In this document: piece after piece, positions 11,591 through 20,215 of the stretch
Position numbering within the stretch: the first letter of the stretch is position 1
Layout of the letters: each line of letters begins with the position of its first letter
Origin: Didymella arachidicola
Taxonomy: Eukaryota; Ascomycota; Dothideomycetes; Pleosporales; Didymellaceae
Direction of reading: 5' to 3'
NCBI GenBank assembly: GCA_016630955.3
Contig: CM050001.1
Location: 496,001 to 560,000 of the forward strand
DNA: 64,000 bases
Program-made: the position numbers and the translations under genes
The notes under the pieces: generated by a model
Told to the model about the DNA's origin: nothing
Databases searched by the model: none
What the model saw: the letters and a program-made list of their open reading frames with translations, nothing else

Positions 11591-13592
11591 ATGAAGTACT
11601 CATTCACCATGACGGCGCTGGCCGCGCTGGCCTCGGCCTCGCCCATGCTCCAGGTTGGCACAATCCACAACGACGCAGCTCCCATTCTGTCGTCGACACA
11701 GGCCAAGGAGATCGCGGACAACTACATGATTGTCTTCAAGAAGCACGTCAAGCATGAGCACACCAAGGACCACCACCAGTGGGTCCAGAGCATCCACGAG
11801 AAGGCACAGAGCGAACGTATGGAGCTGCGGAAGCGCTCCCAGTTCCCTGTTACCGAGACTCTCTTCGAGGGCCTCAAGCACACATACAATATTGCCAACG
11901 GCATCATGGGCTACTCGGGTCACTTCGACGAGGAGACCATCGAGGCCATCCGCAGGCACCCTGACGTAAGTACCAGCCTCTCTTAGCCGTCATGAGCTTG
12001 TTCGTTGCACGCGGAGTTCCAGCCGACCTCCAGCCCGCGGCTCAACCAGGGCCCGTCTTTCGGCCCGCTTGAGCCGAAAACGGACATTGGTCGCCAGAGC
12101 TGCCAACTACCACCAAATCTTCTCCAGCGAAGGTGTGTTGCAAGTGAGGTACAGCTTCTGGTTTCGCACCGAAATCGCATCTCACGACGCGCAGCTGCCT
12201 TTGGGAGCTGCGCGTTGGCGTGGCGATGGCTGGAGCCTGGCGATAAGGAAGCTCAGCCGAACACGCAATCGAGCTTTATCAGCACGTGATAGCGCCATTC
12301 AGGTACTTGGTACCTGCTTTAGCACTCCCGCTAACCTCCTCTGATAGGTCGACTACATCGAGCGTGACTCAATTGTCCAGGCCCTTGGTGGTGACGACTA
12401 CGAGACCGAGAAGAACGCCCCCTGGGGTCTTGCCCGTATCTCGCACCGCGACTCGCTGAGCTTTGGTACCTGGAACAAGTACCTCTACTCTGCCGACGGT
12501 GGTGAGGGTGTTGATGTCTACGTCATCGACACCGGCACAAACTACAAGCACGTTGACTTCGAGGGCCGCGCTCATTGGGGCAAGACCATCCCCAGCGGAG
12601 ACGCTGACGAGGATGGCAACGGCCACGGCACTCACTGCTCCGGCACTGTTGCTGGTAAGAAGTACGGTGTCGCCAAGAAGGCGAACGTCTACGCCGTCAA
12701 GGTCCTCCGCTCCAACGGCTCGGGCACCATGTCCGATGTCGTGAAGGGTGTTGAGTGGGCTGCTGAGGCTCACAGCGATGCTGTTAGCGCTGCCAAGAAG
12801 GGTAAGAAGAAGGGCTTCAAGGGCTCTGCCGCCAACATGTCCCTTGGTGGTGGCAAGTCTACCACTCTTGACCTTGCAGTCAACGCTGCTGTCGACGCCG
12901 GTATCCACTTCGCCGTTGCTGCCGGTAACGACAACGCAGACTCCTGCAACTACTCCCCTGCTGCTGCGCAGAACGCCGTCACCGTCGGTGCCTCCACCCT
13001 CCTTGACGAGCGTGCGTACTTCTCCAACTACGGAAAGTGCAACGACATCTTTGCTCCTGGTCTCAACATCCTTTCCACCTGGATCGGCTCTGAGCACGCC
13101 ACCAACACCATCTCTGGTACCTCCATGGCCTCCCCCCACATCGCCGGTCTCCTGGCCTACTACCTCTCGCTCCAGCCTGCTAAGGATTCGTCCTATGCTG
13201 TCGCTGACATCACTCCCAAGAAGCTCAAGGCGAACCTCATCGCCGTCGGTACCGTCGGTGCTCTCTCTGACGTTCCCTCCAACACTGCCAACATCCTCGC
13301 CTGGAACGGTGGAGGATCTTCCAACTACACCGAGATCGTTGAGCAGGGTGGCTACAAGTCGACCAAGGGTGCCTCCAAGGAGCCCTCCGGCTACACTATC
13401 ACCATCCCCACCGTCTCTGAGATTGAGGAGGAGGTCGCCGATGAGTTCGAGAAGGCTAAGGGCGCCGCTTCCCGCACCGCCCACCAGGTCGGCGGCAAGC
13501 TCAGCAAGCTCGAGGCCGAAATCGAGGACTTCGTCGCCGAGGAGATGGAGCACATGTTCGAGGAGTTCAAGGAGCGCGTCGCTCGCGAGTAA
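11591..13592 (+). CDS. Subtilisin-like serine protease (I9 propeptide, S8 family)
   Basis: Two exons, 11591-11965 and 12348-13592, phase 0, about 539 aa. The chain starts with a hydrophobic signal peptide (FTMTALAALASASP). An inhibitor-I9 propeptide follows (about residues 45-135, with YMIVFKK and MGYSGHFDEE), interrupted by the intron. The S8 domain then carries Asp186 in VIDTGTN, His218 in GHGTHCSG, oxyanion Asn319 in AAGN and Ser384 in SGTSMASPH. All catalytic residues are present. A Lys/Glu-rich helical tail of about 80 residues follows the catalytic domain. The layout resembles fungal vacuolar serine proteases (PrB type, also known as allergens), so vacuolar targeting is likely, but a secreted enzyme is not excluded. 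The 382-bp intron is several times longer than other introns in this window. Confidence 0.92.
12187..12215. repeat. Perfect hairpin inside the subtilase intron
   Basis: A 10-bp arm acgcgcagct (12187-12196) is followed by a 9-nt spacer and its exact reverse complement agctgcgcgt (12206-12215). It lies in the middle of the long intron and would fold as a strong stem-loop in the pre-mRNA. A role in splicing or a MITE origin is possible but unproven. Confidence 0.7.
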
Positions 13593-14175
13593 GCTCCTGG
13601 TCCTTGTCTCTGTCTAGCTTTTGCGTCGTTGCATAGTGAGCGGATGCAGATTCGTTTCCGCTCTGAGTAGTATGATACATGATTGTGGCGTTTGGTCTTG
13701 GCAAGGTGCATATCTCATTGGGCTAGTTTGATCGCGTGCACTTGTATTTTCGTTAAGAAGATGAAAGGAGATACTAGATAGAAGAATCTTATTAGTGTCT
13801 TCTCCCACTATTTGTGCATCACCTGGGCATTTTTCATGATGTCTTTTCTAGTCGTGGCGTAAATGTCGTTGGTCGTACAAATCAGAGCTCCGGTGTCTGG
13901 AAAGGTTGTTGACTTATTGATTGGTTTGACTCAAGTCGCTATGGGATCGAGATTCCAATCTCCCAGGGGGCACTCTAGACGTGTGAAGATCCGGGCTTAC
14001 AGGTCCTGCAACGCCTCGCCATTCAAACACATTTCTAAGATTTGCTAGCGCGTATAGCACTTCCAAGTGCGACCATCTTAAGGAGGTCTTCTTACAGTGC
14101 GTCTTTTATTAAAAAAAAGTTGGTGTTTTAGTTTGTATTCTAATGACAGAGATGAAAACTCAACAGAGGGGGCCT
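13593..14175. other. Intergenic region, nothing recognised
   Basis: About 580 bp containing the subtilase 3' end and an A-rich run near 14110 (ttattaaaaaaaagttgg). No gene is supported. Confidence 0.4.
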
Positions 14176-14430
14176 TCAACGCTGTTGTGCGCCTGAAGCA
14201 ACGCCTGGTCTTCTCGCTTGCTGAGCACCTCCATTGCGATCTTGGAAGTGACATGGTCCTGGGCTGATGTCACCAAATACGTATCTCGCTGCCGGCAAGA
14301 AGTCGCTAGTATACCGAAATGCCGCGCAGCACCACATGAGATTCTCGAGTGTCAGCTCCTTCAGACCACCTACATGGTACTTCTCTGCGTCCCCGTACTT
14401 CTCTGCGTGTTTTGTGTTTTGAACTCGCAC
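14176..14430 (-). pseudogene. Relic of a second BTB-protein gene copy
   Basis: Translation of the minus strand from about 14390 down gives KYHVGGLKELTLENL and then a segment resembling FLPAARYVFGDI. This lines up with KYIVDGLKELAQEKF and FAPAAHYAFSST in the intact BTB protein immediately upstream (14431-15374). The fragment covers only the end of the BTB/BACK-like region. It has no domain start and runs into unrelated sequence. It is best read as the decayed remnant of a tandem duplicate. Homology is seen directly at the protein level; the duplication mechanism is inferred. Confidence 0.7.
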
Positions 14431-15374
14431 TCACGCATCCGCCGGCTCAGGACGTGTCCAGCCAATCGCTTTCGCGTTCTTCTTCAGCAAGGCAACCGCG
14501 AGATCATTGAACTCATAAAGTGATGCTTCGATCCCAGGCTTATTGAGGTTGATGTGGTCGCCAATCGTTTTTATAACGAGATCGCGAAGTCCTCTGTCGC
14601 TGTCGACGGTGGAAGAGAATGCGTAGTGCGCTGCTGGAGCAAAGTACTCACTGTCCCAGTGCAGGTTGCAAGAGCGTTCGAACTTCTCCTGCGCGAGTTC
14701 TTTTAGTCCGTCGACGATGTACTTGTCGCCAATCGCGTACAATTTTGCGTGGAGAAGTAGCTGGTTTGGTTCGCCGCCCATATGGAACACGCCGCAGCAG
14801 AGCATGCATATAAAGTTGTGACATTTCTCCCCGCAGGTTTCCGGAAGACAGCTGTGATGATGACAGACCTTGTAGGCAGGACTTTCGCAGCCTGGTTTAC
14901 AAGTGTGAGGGAACATGTAATGGTACTTGGGGTCCTTCGGTGCAAACACAATGGAGGGCCCTTTTGGTAACGCTCCTGATTCGTTGCGAGGTAGTTGTGG
15001 ATCGTAGTCGCCTTCGTAGATGTATTCGATGAGTCGCTGCACTAGCTGAGGTTCGTCTTTGGGAAGATCGATGCAATCCTGGGTTCCCTCCTGCGGAGAG
15101 ATCAGCCACTTGTCGATTGCATTCATTAACTCAAAACTTACGTCCTGGGTGCGAAACCTCTCGGCATTGCGGAAGAACTTGGATCGGGAACAAACAATGA
15201 CCTTATGGACTTTGTATGTATCCTCTCCGCAAGTCACTTGAAGGTCACTGTAGTCTGCGCTAATGCGGAGACTGCCACATGTAAGCATCGCAGGCATCTC
15301 TGAGCTGTTGTGTAGACCTACTTCTTGAGATTGATCTTAACTCTGTCGAGCGTTTCCCGCTGTGCATCGGCCAT
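14431..15374 (-). CDS. BTB/POZ domain protein with a Cys/His-rich insert
   Basis: Two exons, 15374-15322 and 15271-14431, joined across a 50-bp intron with donor GTAGGT. The product is about 297 aa and starts MADAQRETLDRVKINLKN. The small first exon is supported because it restores the usual fungal BTB opening (KNLRISADYSDLQVTC). The BTB core spans about residues 19-110 (YSDLQVTCGEDTYKVHKVIVC, and later LIEYIYEGDY). It is interrupted at about residues 140-177 by a segment with nine Cys and several His (HTCKPGC, CHHHSC, CGEKCH, CMLCC), suggesting bound zinc. A second helical part follows (YAIGDKYIVDGLKELA). BTB proteins are typically adaptors, often for cullin ligases; the substrate is unknown. 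A relic copy lies directly downstream. Confidence 0.8.
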
Positions 15375-16278
15375 GGTGCAAGTACTCCTCTGTTGTAGTT
15401 GTAGCTTTTGGGTGAAACAAAGTTGAACGAAATCGCGGAAATATAGTGTGTGCGCGGAAGTTAGGCAAAGAAGATCTTGGCGCCGCTAGCCAGTATGGCT
15501 GAAGTAGGTGAAAGTAAAGAACCCTCCACCAACCTCGCAAAGAGAAGCGCATTTTTGAGCCTGGCGAATGATTATGTCACGGATGGTGTCATACCGATTA
15601 ACCTTCAAATTTAATTCTCGTTGAGCGCTCTTCCATGCGCAGGTGCGTGACACCCAAGTCGAATCCATTACATAGGAACACACTCAGATGCAGAGAGGAT
15701 CGGATGAATTCATTCTATCTACAAGAAGCCCTCTATCTATATGAGAGGGGAACAAAGAACAAGCGACGCGAACGTGAATGCATACTAGCAATCTAGAGTA
15801 TGCAGTCGAACTATCTAAACAAACATGAGTTGGAAGCTGCTGGAAACCAACACTTACGTAGGTAGCGAGCACGGTCACAATACAACTTTGGATCGGAATC
15901 TGCTTGTATGATACGTGGCGAAACCTGATCCCATCCTGAATCTCCTTCATGCTCTTGGGCACAGTAACTTCTGAGCAGCTAAGAGGTCGCTCATTTGAAA
16001 GCATCGTCTAGATCCCCAGACGACATGCGGTACCGGATTGTGCATTGCAATGTCAGAATAACTCCAGGGCTGACAAAATGTTCACCGACACAAATGCATA
16101 TCAATTGACGGTTTCCTCGCAAAGATGAAGGTACGTGCCTTCGATCATAGTGACAATCGCTCAAGACATGACCATGTTCATCAGGGAGAATAAGGTCAAA
16201 TACCAAACATTGTTGAGGTCGACATAAACTACTTGAACAATAAAAGTAATATATTCTATCCAAAACGGTCTAAAAAAA
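15375..16278. other. Intergenic region, no supported gene
   Basis: About 900 bp between the BTB gene start and the end of the broken WSC gene. Minus-strand open frames of about 90-106 codons occur here but match nothing recognisable and lack a credible gene structure. The part next to 15374 is presumably the BTB promoter. Confidence 0.4.
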
Positions 16279-18115
16279 TCATTTCTTAAGTAAAGTGCCA
16301 CCTCGAATGCCGTCTTTTTTCACGCGTGCGCCTAGCGTGCCGGTCTTGATGTAGCAGTCCGTGCCGGAAAGTGCGACGCTACCGCAACCAGTTGTTTTCG
16401 CACAAGTCTCGAGACAAGACTCGTAAGAAGATACTGTGACTTTGCTTGATGCACCGCCGTTACGATCCCAGCCACACTCGATTCTGAACCTAGCTCCTGT
16501 AGAGGCAGTCCAGGCTTGATCATCGTTCGAGGGGCATGCTAGAGCTTGGCCTGCAGGTACCTCGGTTCTGGGCGTGGCCAGTGTGCTATTCAGCATATAT
16601 ATCTGCAAAGTACCGCCAGCTCCGCAGTAATTGAGTTTGTTACCGGGGCAAAGTATGCTACACTTGCTCTGTGCCTGCTGTAGGCTTGCACTAGTATCTA
16701 ACGAGTCACCCATCCAGCACTCGGTCCCGTACTCTACACCCATGTAGTCGTACTGGCGCTTCTGAGCTTCAGCCGCGCACATTTCGATCGTCATAGTGTA
16801 ATTGGCATAGACCTCGCTTAGCGCGCGCCCGCCAGATGGCTCGCTGTAGCAGCCAAGGGAGTAGTAGATACCGGCTGTCGGTGCTACAATTGGGCCAGTA
16901 GGAGTTGCCGAGCTAGGTGTAGGAGTGAGTGTATGAGTGGGTGTCGAAGTACTTGAACTGGCGCTAGATGAGATGGGGGTTACCATGGGAGTTGAAGAGG
17001 CAGAGGAAGGGGAGAATGAAGTGCTCGACGGGACCGGTGTGCTTGAAGCCGACGATGAGAGCAGAGTGCTGCTTGGGGCGAAAGAGCTGCTGCTGGAAGA
17101 GCTAGTGCTGACTGATGTCGAAGTAACAGCTGGCGTCGAGGAGCTACTCGAGACTGTCGAAGACAGAATTGAGCTGCTGCTCAGGCTGAGAGTGCTTGAA
17201 CTGGTAGGCGAGATAGTCGAAGTGACGAAGCTAGAGGAGGAAGCGGAAGTAGTGATGCTAGAAGATGTCGTGGAGCTACTGGCTGCAACCGCTATGACCC
17301 TTGCGCCCCAAACGCCGTTGTTGTTGGGTGGACCAACTCCGCTCTTCAAATAACAGGCCGCACCCGACAGTGCGACACTCTTACAGCCGACTGTTGTTGC
17401 GCAGATATTGATGCAAGCTTTGAGATCGTTAACGGTGACGCCGACACCCTTGATGTCATTGCCGGCATAGTCCTTGCCGCACTCGACGAGGAACGTCTGC
17501 GAGTTGGAAACATAAGTCGCACCATTGTCTCCCAGACACTTTAGAGGAGTGATTACCGGAAGCTGAGACGAAGTTGTCGAAGCTACGGTCGATGTGGAGC
17601 TGCTGGTGGTTACCGGTGTTGAGCTGCTTACCGAAGAAGATGCTGAAACACTTGCTGAGGAAGATGTTGCGCTGATTGTACTAGAGGATACAGAGCTGCT
17701 GATCGAGGATGAGGTTGAGCTGGACACTGACGAAGAGTCCGAGCTGACTGCGGATAACGCCAAGCGAGTAGTGAAGGTTGCGCTTGAGCTGACAGTCGAG
17801 GACGTGCTTGAGCTGATAGTCGAGCTGGCACTTGAAGACAAGCTCGAGGAGCTGCTAGCGCTCAAGTCAAGCCTGAACAAAGTCAGGCCATTGGGTCCAC
17901 CGCAGATCTCGGTGGAGTTGGCCTTGCAAGGCATGTTGCAGCGCTTGTCAGTGACCGGCGGGGAATTTGCGTTCAGTGCATTTCCGCAGTAAAACTCGGT
18001 CGAGTACTCGGTCGCAAAGTAGGAGTAGCTTGCGCAGTAAGCAGCACAAATCCTGTTGGTCATGGTCGCATCGTTCTTGGATATTCCCGTCAGTGCGCGG
18101 CCGCCAACCTCATTA

Positions 18116-18159
18116 CCGAGTCCGTGCGCGTGACGCCCACCATCGCGTAACGCCCCGCT
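18116..18159. repeat. Left 44-bp terminal inverted repeat of the Fot1-type element
   Basis: Begins ccgagtccgtgcgcgtgacg, just inside the TA duplication at 18114-18115. It is the exact reverse complement of 20172-20215; the match ends at ccgct, after which the two ends diverge. Confidence 0.95.
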
Positions 18160-18267
18160 GAGATCCTATCGACTTGTTGAAAAATAAGGTTACTGAGCCA
18201 CCAACAACAGCAAATATTGTATAATATTGTAGTAGAGTAGTAAATAGACCTATGTGAACTACTTGTG

Positions 18268-20127
18268 CTACTTGTATTTACTTGGAAGCCTAACGTTGCG
18301 TCCGCGGCGAGTAGTGACTGGTGGAGGAGCCGAGGGTGCCTCAGGGGCTTCTTTCGCACCACCAGCATCACCAGCTTGTTTCTGACGCTTATTGCTACCT
18401 GAGGTAGCTTTTAAGGCTTTACGCTTACCCTTTTGGGATAATTGGATAGCAGTAGTAGCTTGACGAGCGTCCCTTTGACGCTGCGCTTCAGCTGCCTTCT
18501 TAGCCTTCTCCTGCACCCTCACCTCCTTAGCTCTCTCACGCTCTGTACGCTTCTCCTGAGCCTCTCTTGCTCTCTGAAGCTTAATTGCTACTTGCTCTTG
18601 CTTCTGACGTAGCTTTTGAAGATGCTGCTCCTCCTGTTCTTGCTCATTGATCTTCCGACGATAGTGTGCCTCTCTGACCTTCCGAGGAGACCAAAATACA
18701 GGTTGACTTTGGTACTCCTTCCGCTGTTGGAGACTCAGGGGCTTACTCTTCTTATTGTGCTTCTTCCTGTGTGCAAGAGACTCCTGCAGGCCTTTGTTCT
18801 GCTCAGTAAGCAGCTCAACCTGGGCAGTAAGAGAGTGAATTGCCCCTGTCAGCTCCCGCACTGCCTCACTGTCAGGTTCCTTCACATGATCCTTAAGTAC
18901 CTGCCTTATACGCCTCCAGTCTGTTGGTCTAAGAGCTCCTGATTGTTCTTCTTTGTCTGTATAAGTGTTGTTGACTTGTTTGAGTACAGCAGAGGCGTCA
19001 GGGGGCCATATCCCTGTGGCTGCAAAGGAGTTGACGATTGTTGACTCCTGAAATGAGCTCTGCCACGCCGCCCAGAACAGGTGTAAGAAGTTTGATTTAG
19101 TGACTGGAGAGGTCCCCTGACTGCTTTGGAGGAACTGCGTAAGCTCATTTGAGTATGCTCGTGCCAGAGGTGAGAACAGGCAAACGTCCAGTGGCTGGAG
19201 CCTGTGTGTTGAGTGAGGGGGAAGGATCATCACGAGTATCTTGCGTTGGTTGGCGTACTCAATAAAGTCAGGGGTAACGTGGCTCCCGTGGCCGTCAAGT
19301 ATCAAAAGACGATACTTTCTCCGTGCTGTGGCCTTAGTAGCGCGATCGAACACCTGTTCAAGCCAGGCAAGAGCTATCTCGTTGTTGCTCCAGCCTGTAC
19401 TAGATGAGCTGACAAAGACTGAGTGTTCCCCTGGCTTGATATCCTCCACCCAGCCTGAGTATATAGCTTGATTGGCTGCTGGGTATATGAGGCTTGCTGG
19501 CAGGGCTTCCCCTGAGGCACTTATGCAAGCAATAAGCGTGATCCACTCCCGTGAGCCGTCTTGGAGAGTACCTCTGACTTGCTTGCTGTCCCACAGTGGC
19601 CGGGAGAACACTCGTTTTGCACGTTCAAGTACCCCGATCATGAAGCCCTTCTCATCCATATTGTACATGTGCTGAGGCTCAATGCTGTACTCAGCTATCT
19701 TGCTGTGTAGAAGTGTGAAGTAGGCCTCAAAAGAAGCCCCTGAGTCAGCTTGGTGGCGATTGCGATCCTTCCCTGTTGCCCATTTGGTGACCAGTTCAGC
19801 TGTGTGACGGTGGAGGAAGCGAGTAACCCAGCTATCAGAGACGCTGCTACCAGCTACTTTAGACGCGTAATTTCGGATTTGAAGCCTGTTAGGAGGGAAT
19901 CCGTCCTCAGTAAGCTTATTAATAAGCTTAATAAGCTCTTGTTCTTCAGTGTTGTTGAGTTTCCGTTGGTTAACTGCTTTGACCTCCCTAGAAGTTGAAA
20001 CCCCTTTGTGCCTCCGCGCTAACGTAGACCGATCAACTCCCTTTGCTTTAGCAAACTTTGTGTATGAAAGTTGTTCTTTATGATTGCGCAAATCGAATTC
20101 TGTAGCCGCTTCTTGAATTGAGTCCAT
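18268..20127 (-). CDS. Fot1/pogo-type DDE transposase
   Basis: A single exon of 619 codons from the ATG at 20127. An N-terminal psq-type helix-turn-helix (about residues 15-45, YTKFAKAKGVDRSTLARRH) is followed by a CENP-B-type helix-turn-helix (about 58-115). The catalytic core contains all three acidic residues: Asp158 (YNMDEKGF), Asp278 (LILDGHGSH) and Asp314 (LQPLDVCLF), with 35 residues between the second and third. A Lys/Glu/Gln-rich coiled coil and a basic tail (KGKRKALKA, TRRGRNVRLPSKYK) complete the protein. This is the standard layout of fungal Fot1/pogo transposases, and the gene looks functional. It lies inside the element at 18116-20215 on the same strand as the gene it disrupts. 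Confidence 0.95.
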   Translation of the reverse strand: MDSIQEAATEFDLRNHKEQLSYTKFAKAKGVDRSTLARRHKGVSTSREVKAVNQRKLNNTEEQELIKLINKLTEDGFPPNRLQIRNYASKVAGSSVSDSWVTRFLHRHTAELVTKWATGKDRNRHQADSGASFEAYFTLLHSKIAEYSIEPQHMYNMDEKGFMIGVLERAKRVFSRPLWDSKQVRGTLQDGSREWITLIACISASGEALPASLIYPAANQAIYSGWVEDIKPGEHSVFVSSSSTGWSNNEIALAWLEQVFDRATKATARRKYRLLILDGHGSHVTPDFIEYANQRKILVMILPPHSTHRLQPLDVCLFSPLARAYSNELTQFLQSSQGTSPVTKSNFLHLFWAAWQSSFQESTIVNSFAATGIWPPDASAVLKQVNNTYTDKEEQSGALRPTDWRRIRQVLKDHVKEPDSEAVRELTGAIHSLTAQVELLTEQNKGLQESLAHRKKHNKKSKPLSLQQRKEYQSQPVFWSPRKVREAHYRRKINEQEQEEQHLQKLRQKQEQVAIKLQRAREAQEKRTERERAKEVRVQEKAKKAAEAQRQRDARQATTAIQLSQKGKRKALKATSGSNKRQKQAGDAGGAKEAPEAPSAPPPVTTRRGRNVRLPSKYK

Positions 20128-20171
20128 ATTGACTGAGCTATGGGGTGTTGAAGATGGGGTGCGATTTGCTT

Positions 20172-20215
20172 AGCGGGGCGTTACGCGATGGTGGGCGTCA
20201 CGCGCACGGACTCGG
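20172..20215. repeat. Right 44-bp terminal inverted repeat of the Fot1-type element
   Basis: Exact inverted copy of 18116-18159, followed by the second TA target copy at 20216-20217. It lies 44 bp upstream of the transposase start codon. Confidence 0.95.

Larger units (their letters stand above)
18116..20215 (-). mobile_element. Fot1/pogo-type DNA transposon, apparently intact
   Basis: A 2,100-bp element bounded by perfect 44-bp inverted repeats (18116-18159 and 20172-20215) and flanked by TA at 18114-18115 and 20216-20217, the target duplication of the Tc1/mariner/pogo superfamily. It carries one long transposase gene on the minus strand with no stops or frameshifts. The 44-bp repeat length equals that of Fusarium Fot1. 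Perfect repeats and an intact gene point to a recent insertion and little or no RIP-type decay. It sits inside the third WSC domain of the host gene. Confidence 0.95.

Noticed and set aside
12248..12267. 20-bp match to 63198-63217 as proof of a transposon family
   Set aside because: Only 20 bp match and the flanks do not align; kept as a minor observation rather than called an element.
12369..13553. 394-codon minus-strand frame and 289-codon alternate plus frame over the subtilase
   Set aside because: Both are compositional shadows of the subtilase exon, whose catalytic motifs are unambiguous in its own frame.
15486..16263. Minus-strand frames of 65-106 codons between the BTB and WSC genes
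   Set aside because: Looked briefly like the end of an enzyme (DDAFK motif), but no consistent domain, start or splice pattern could be built.
16937..17992. Plus-strand frames rich in Glu/Leu/Val over the WSC gene
   Set aside because: Mirror of the Ser-codon-rich linkers on the other strand; no independent support.
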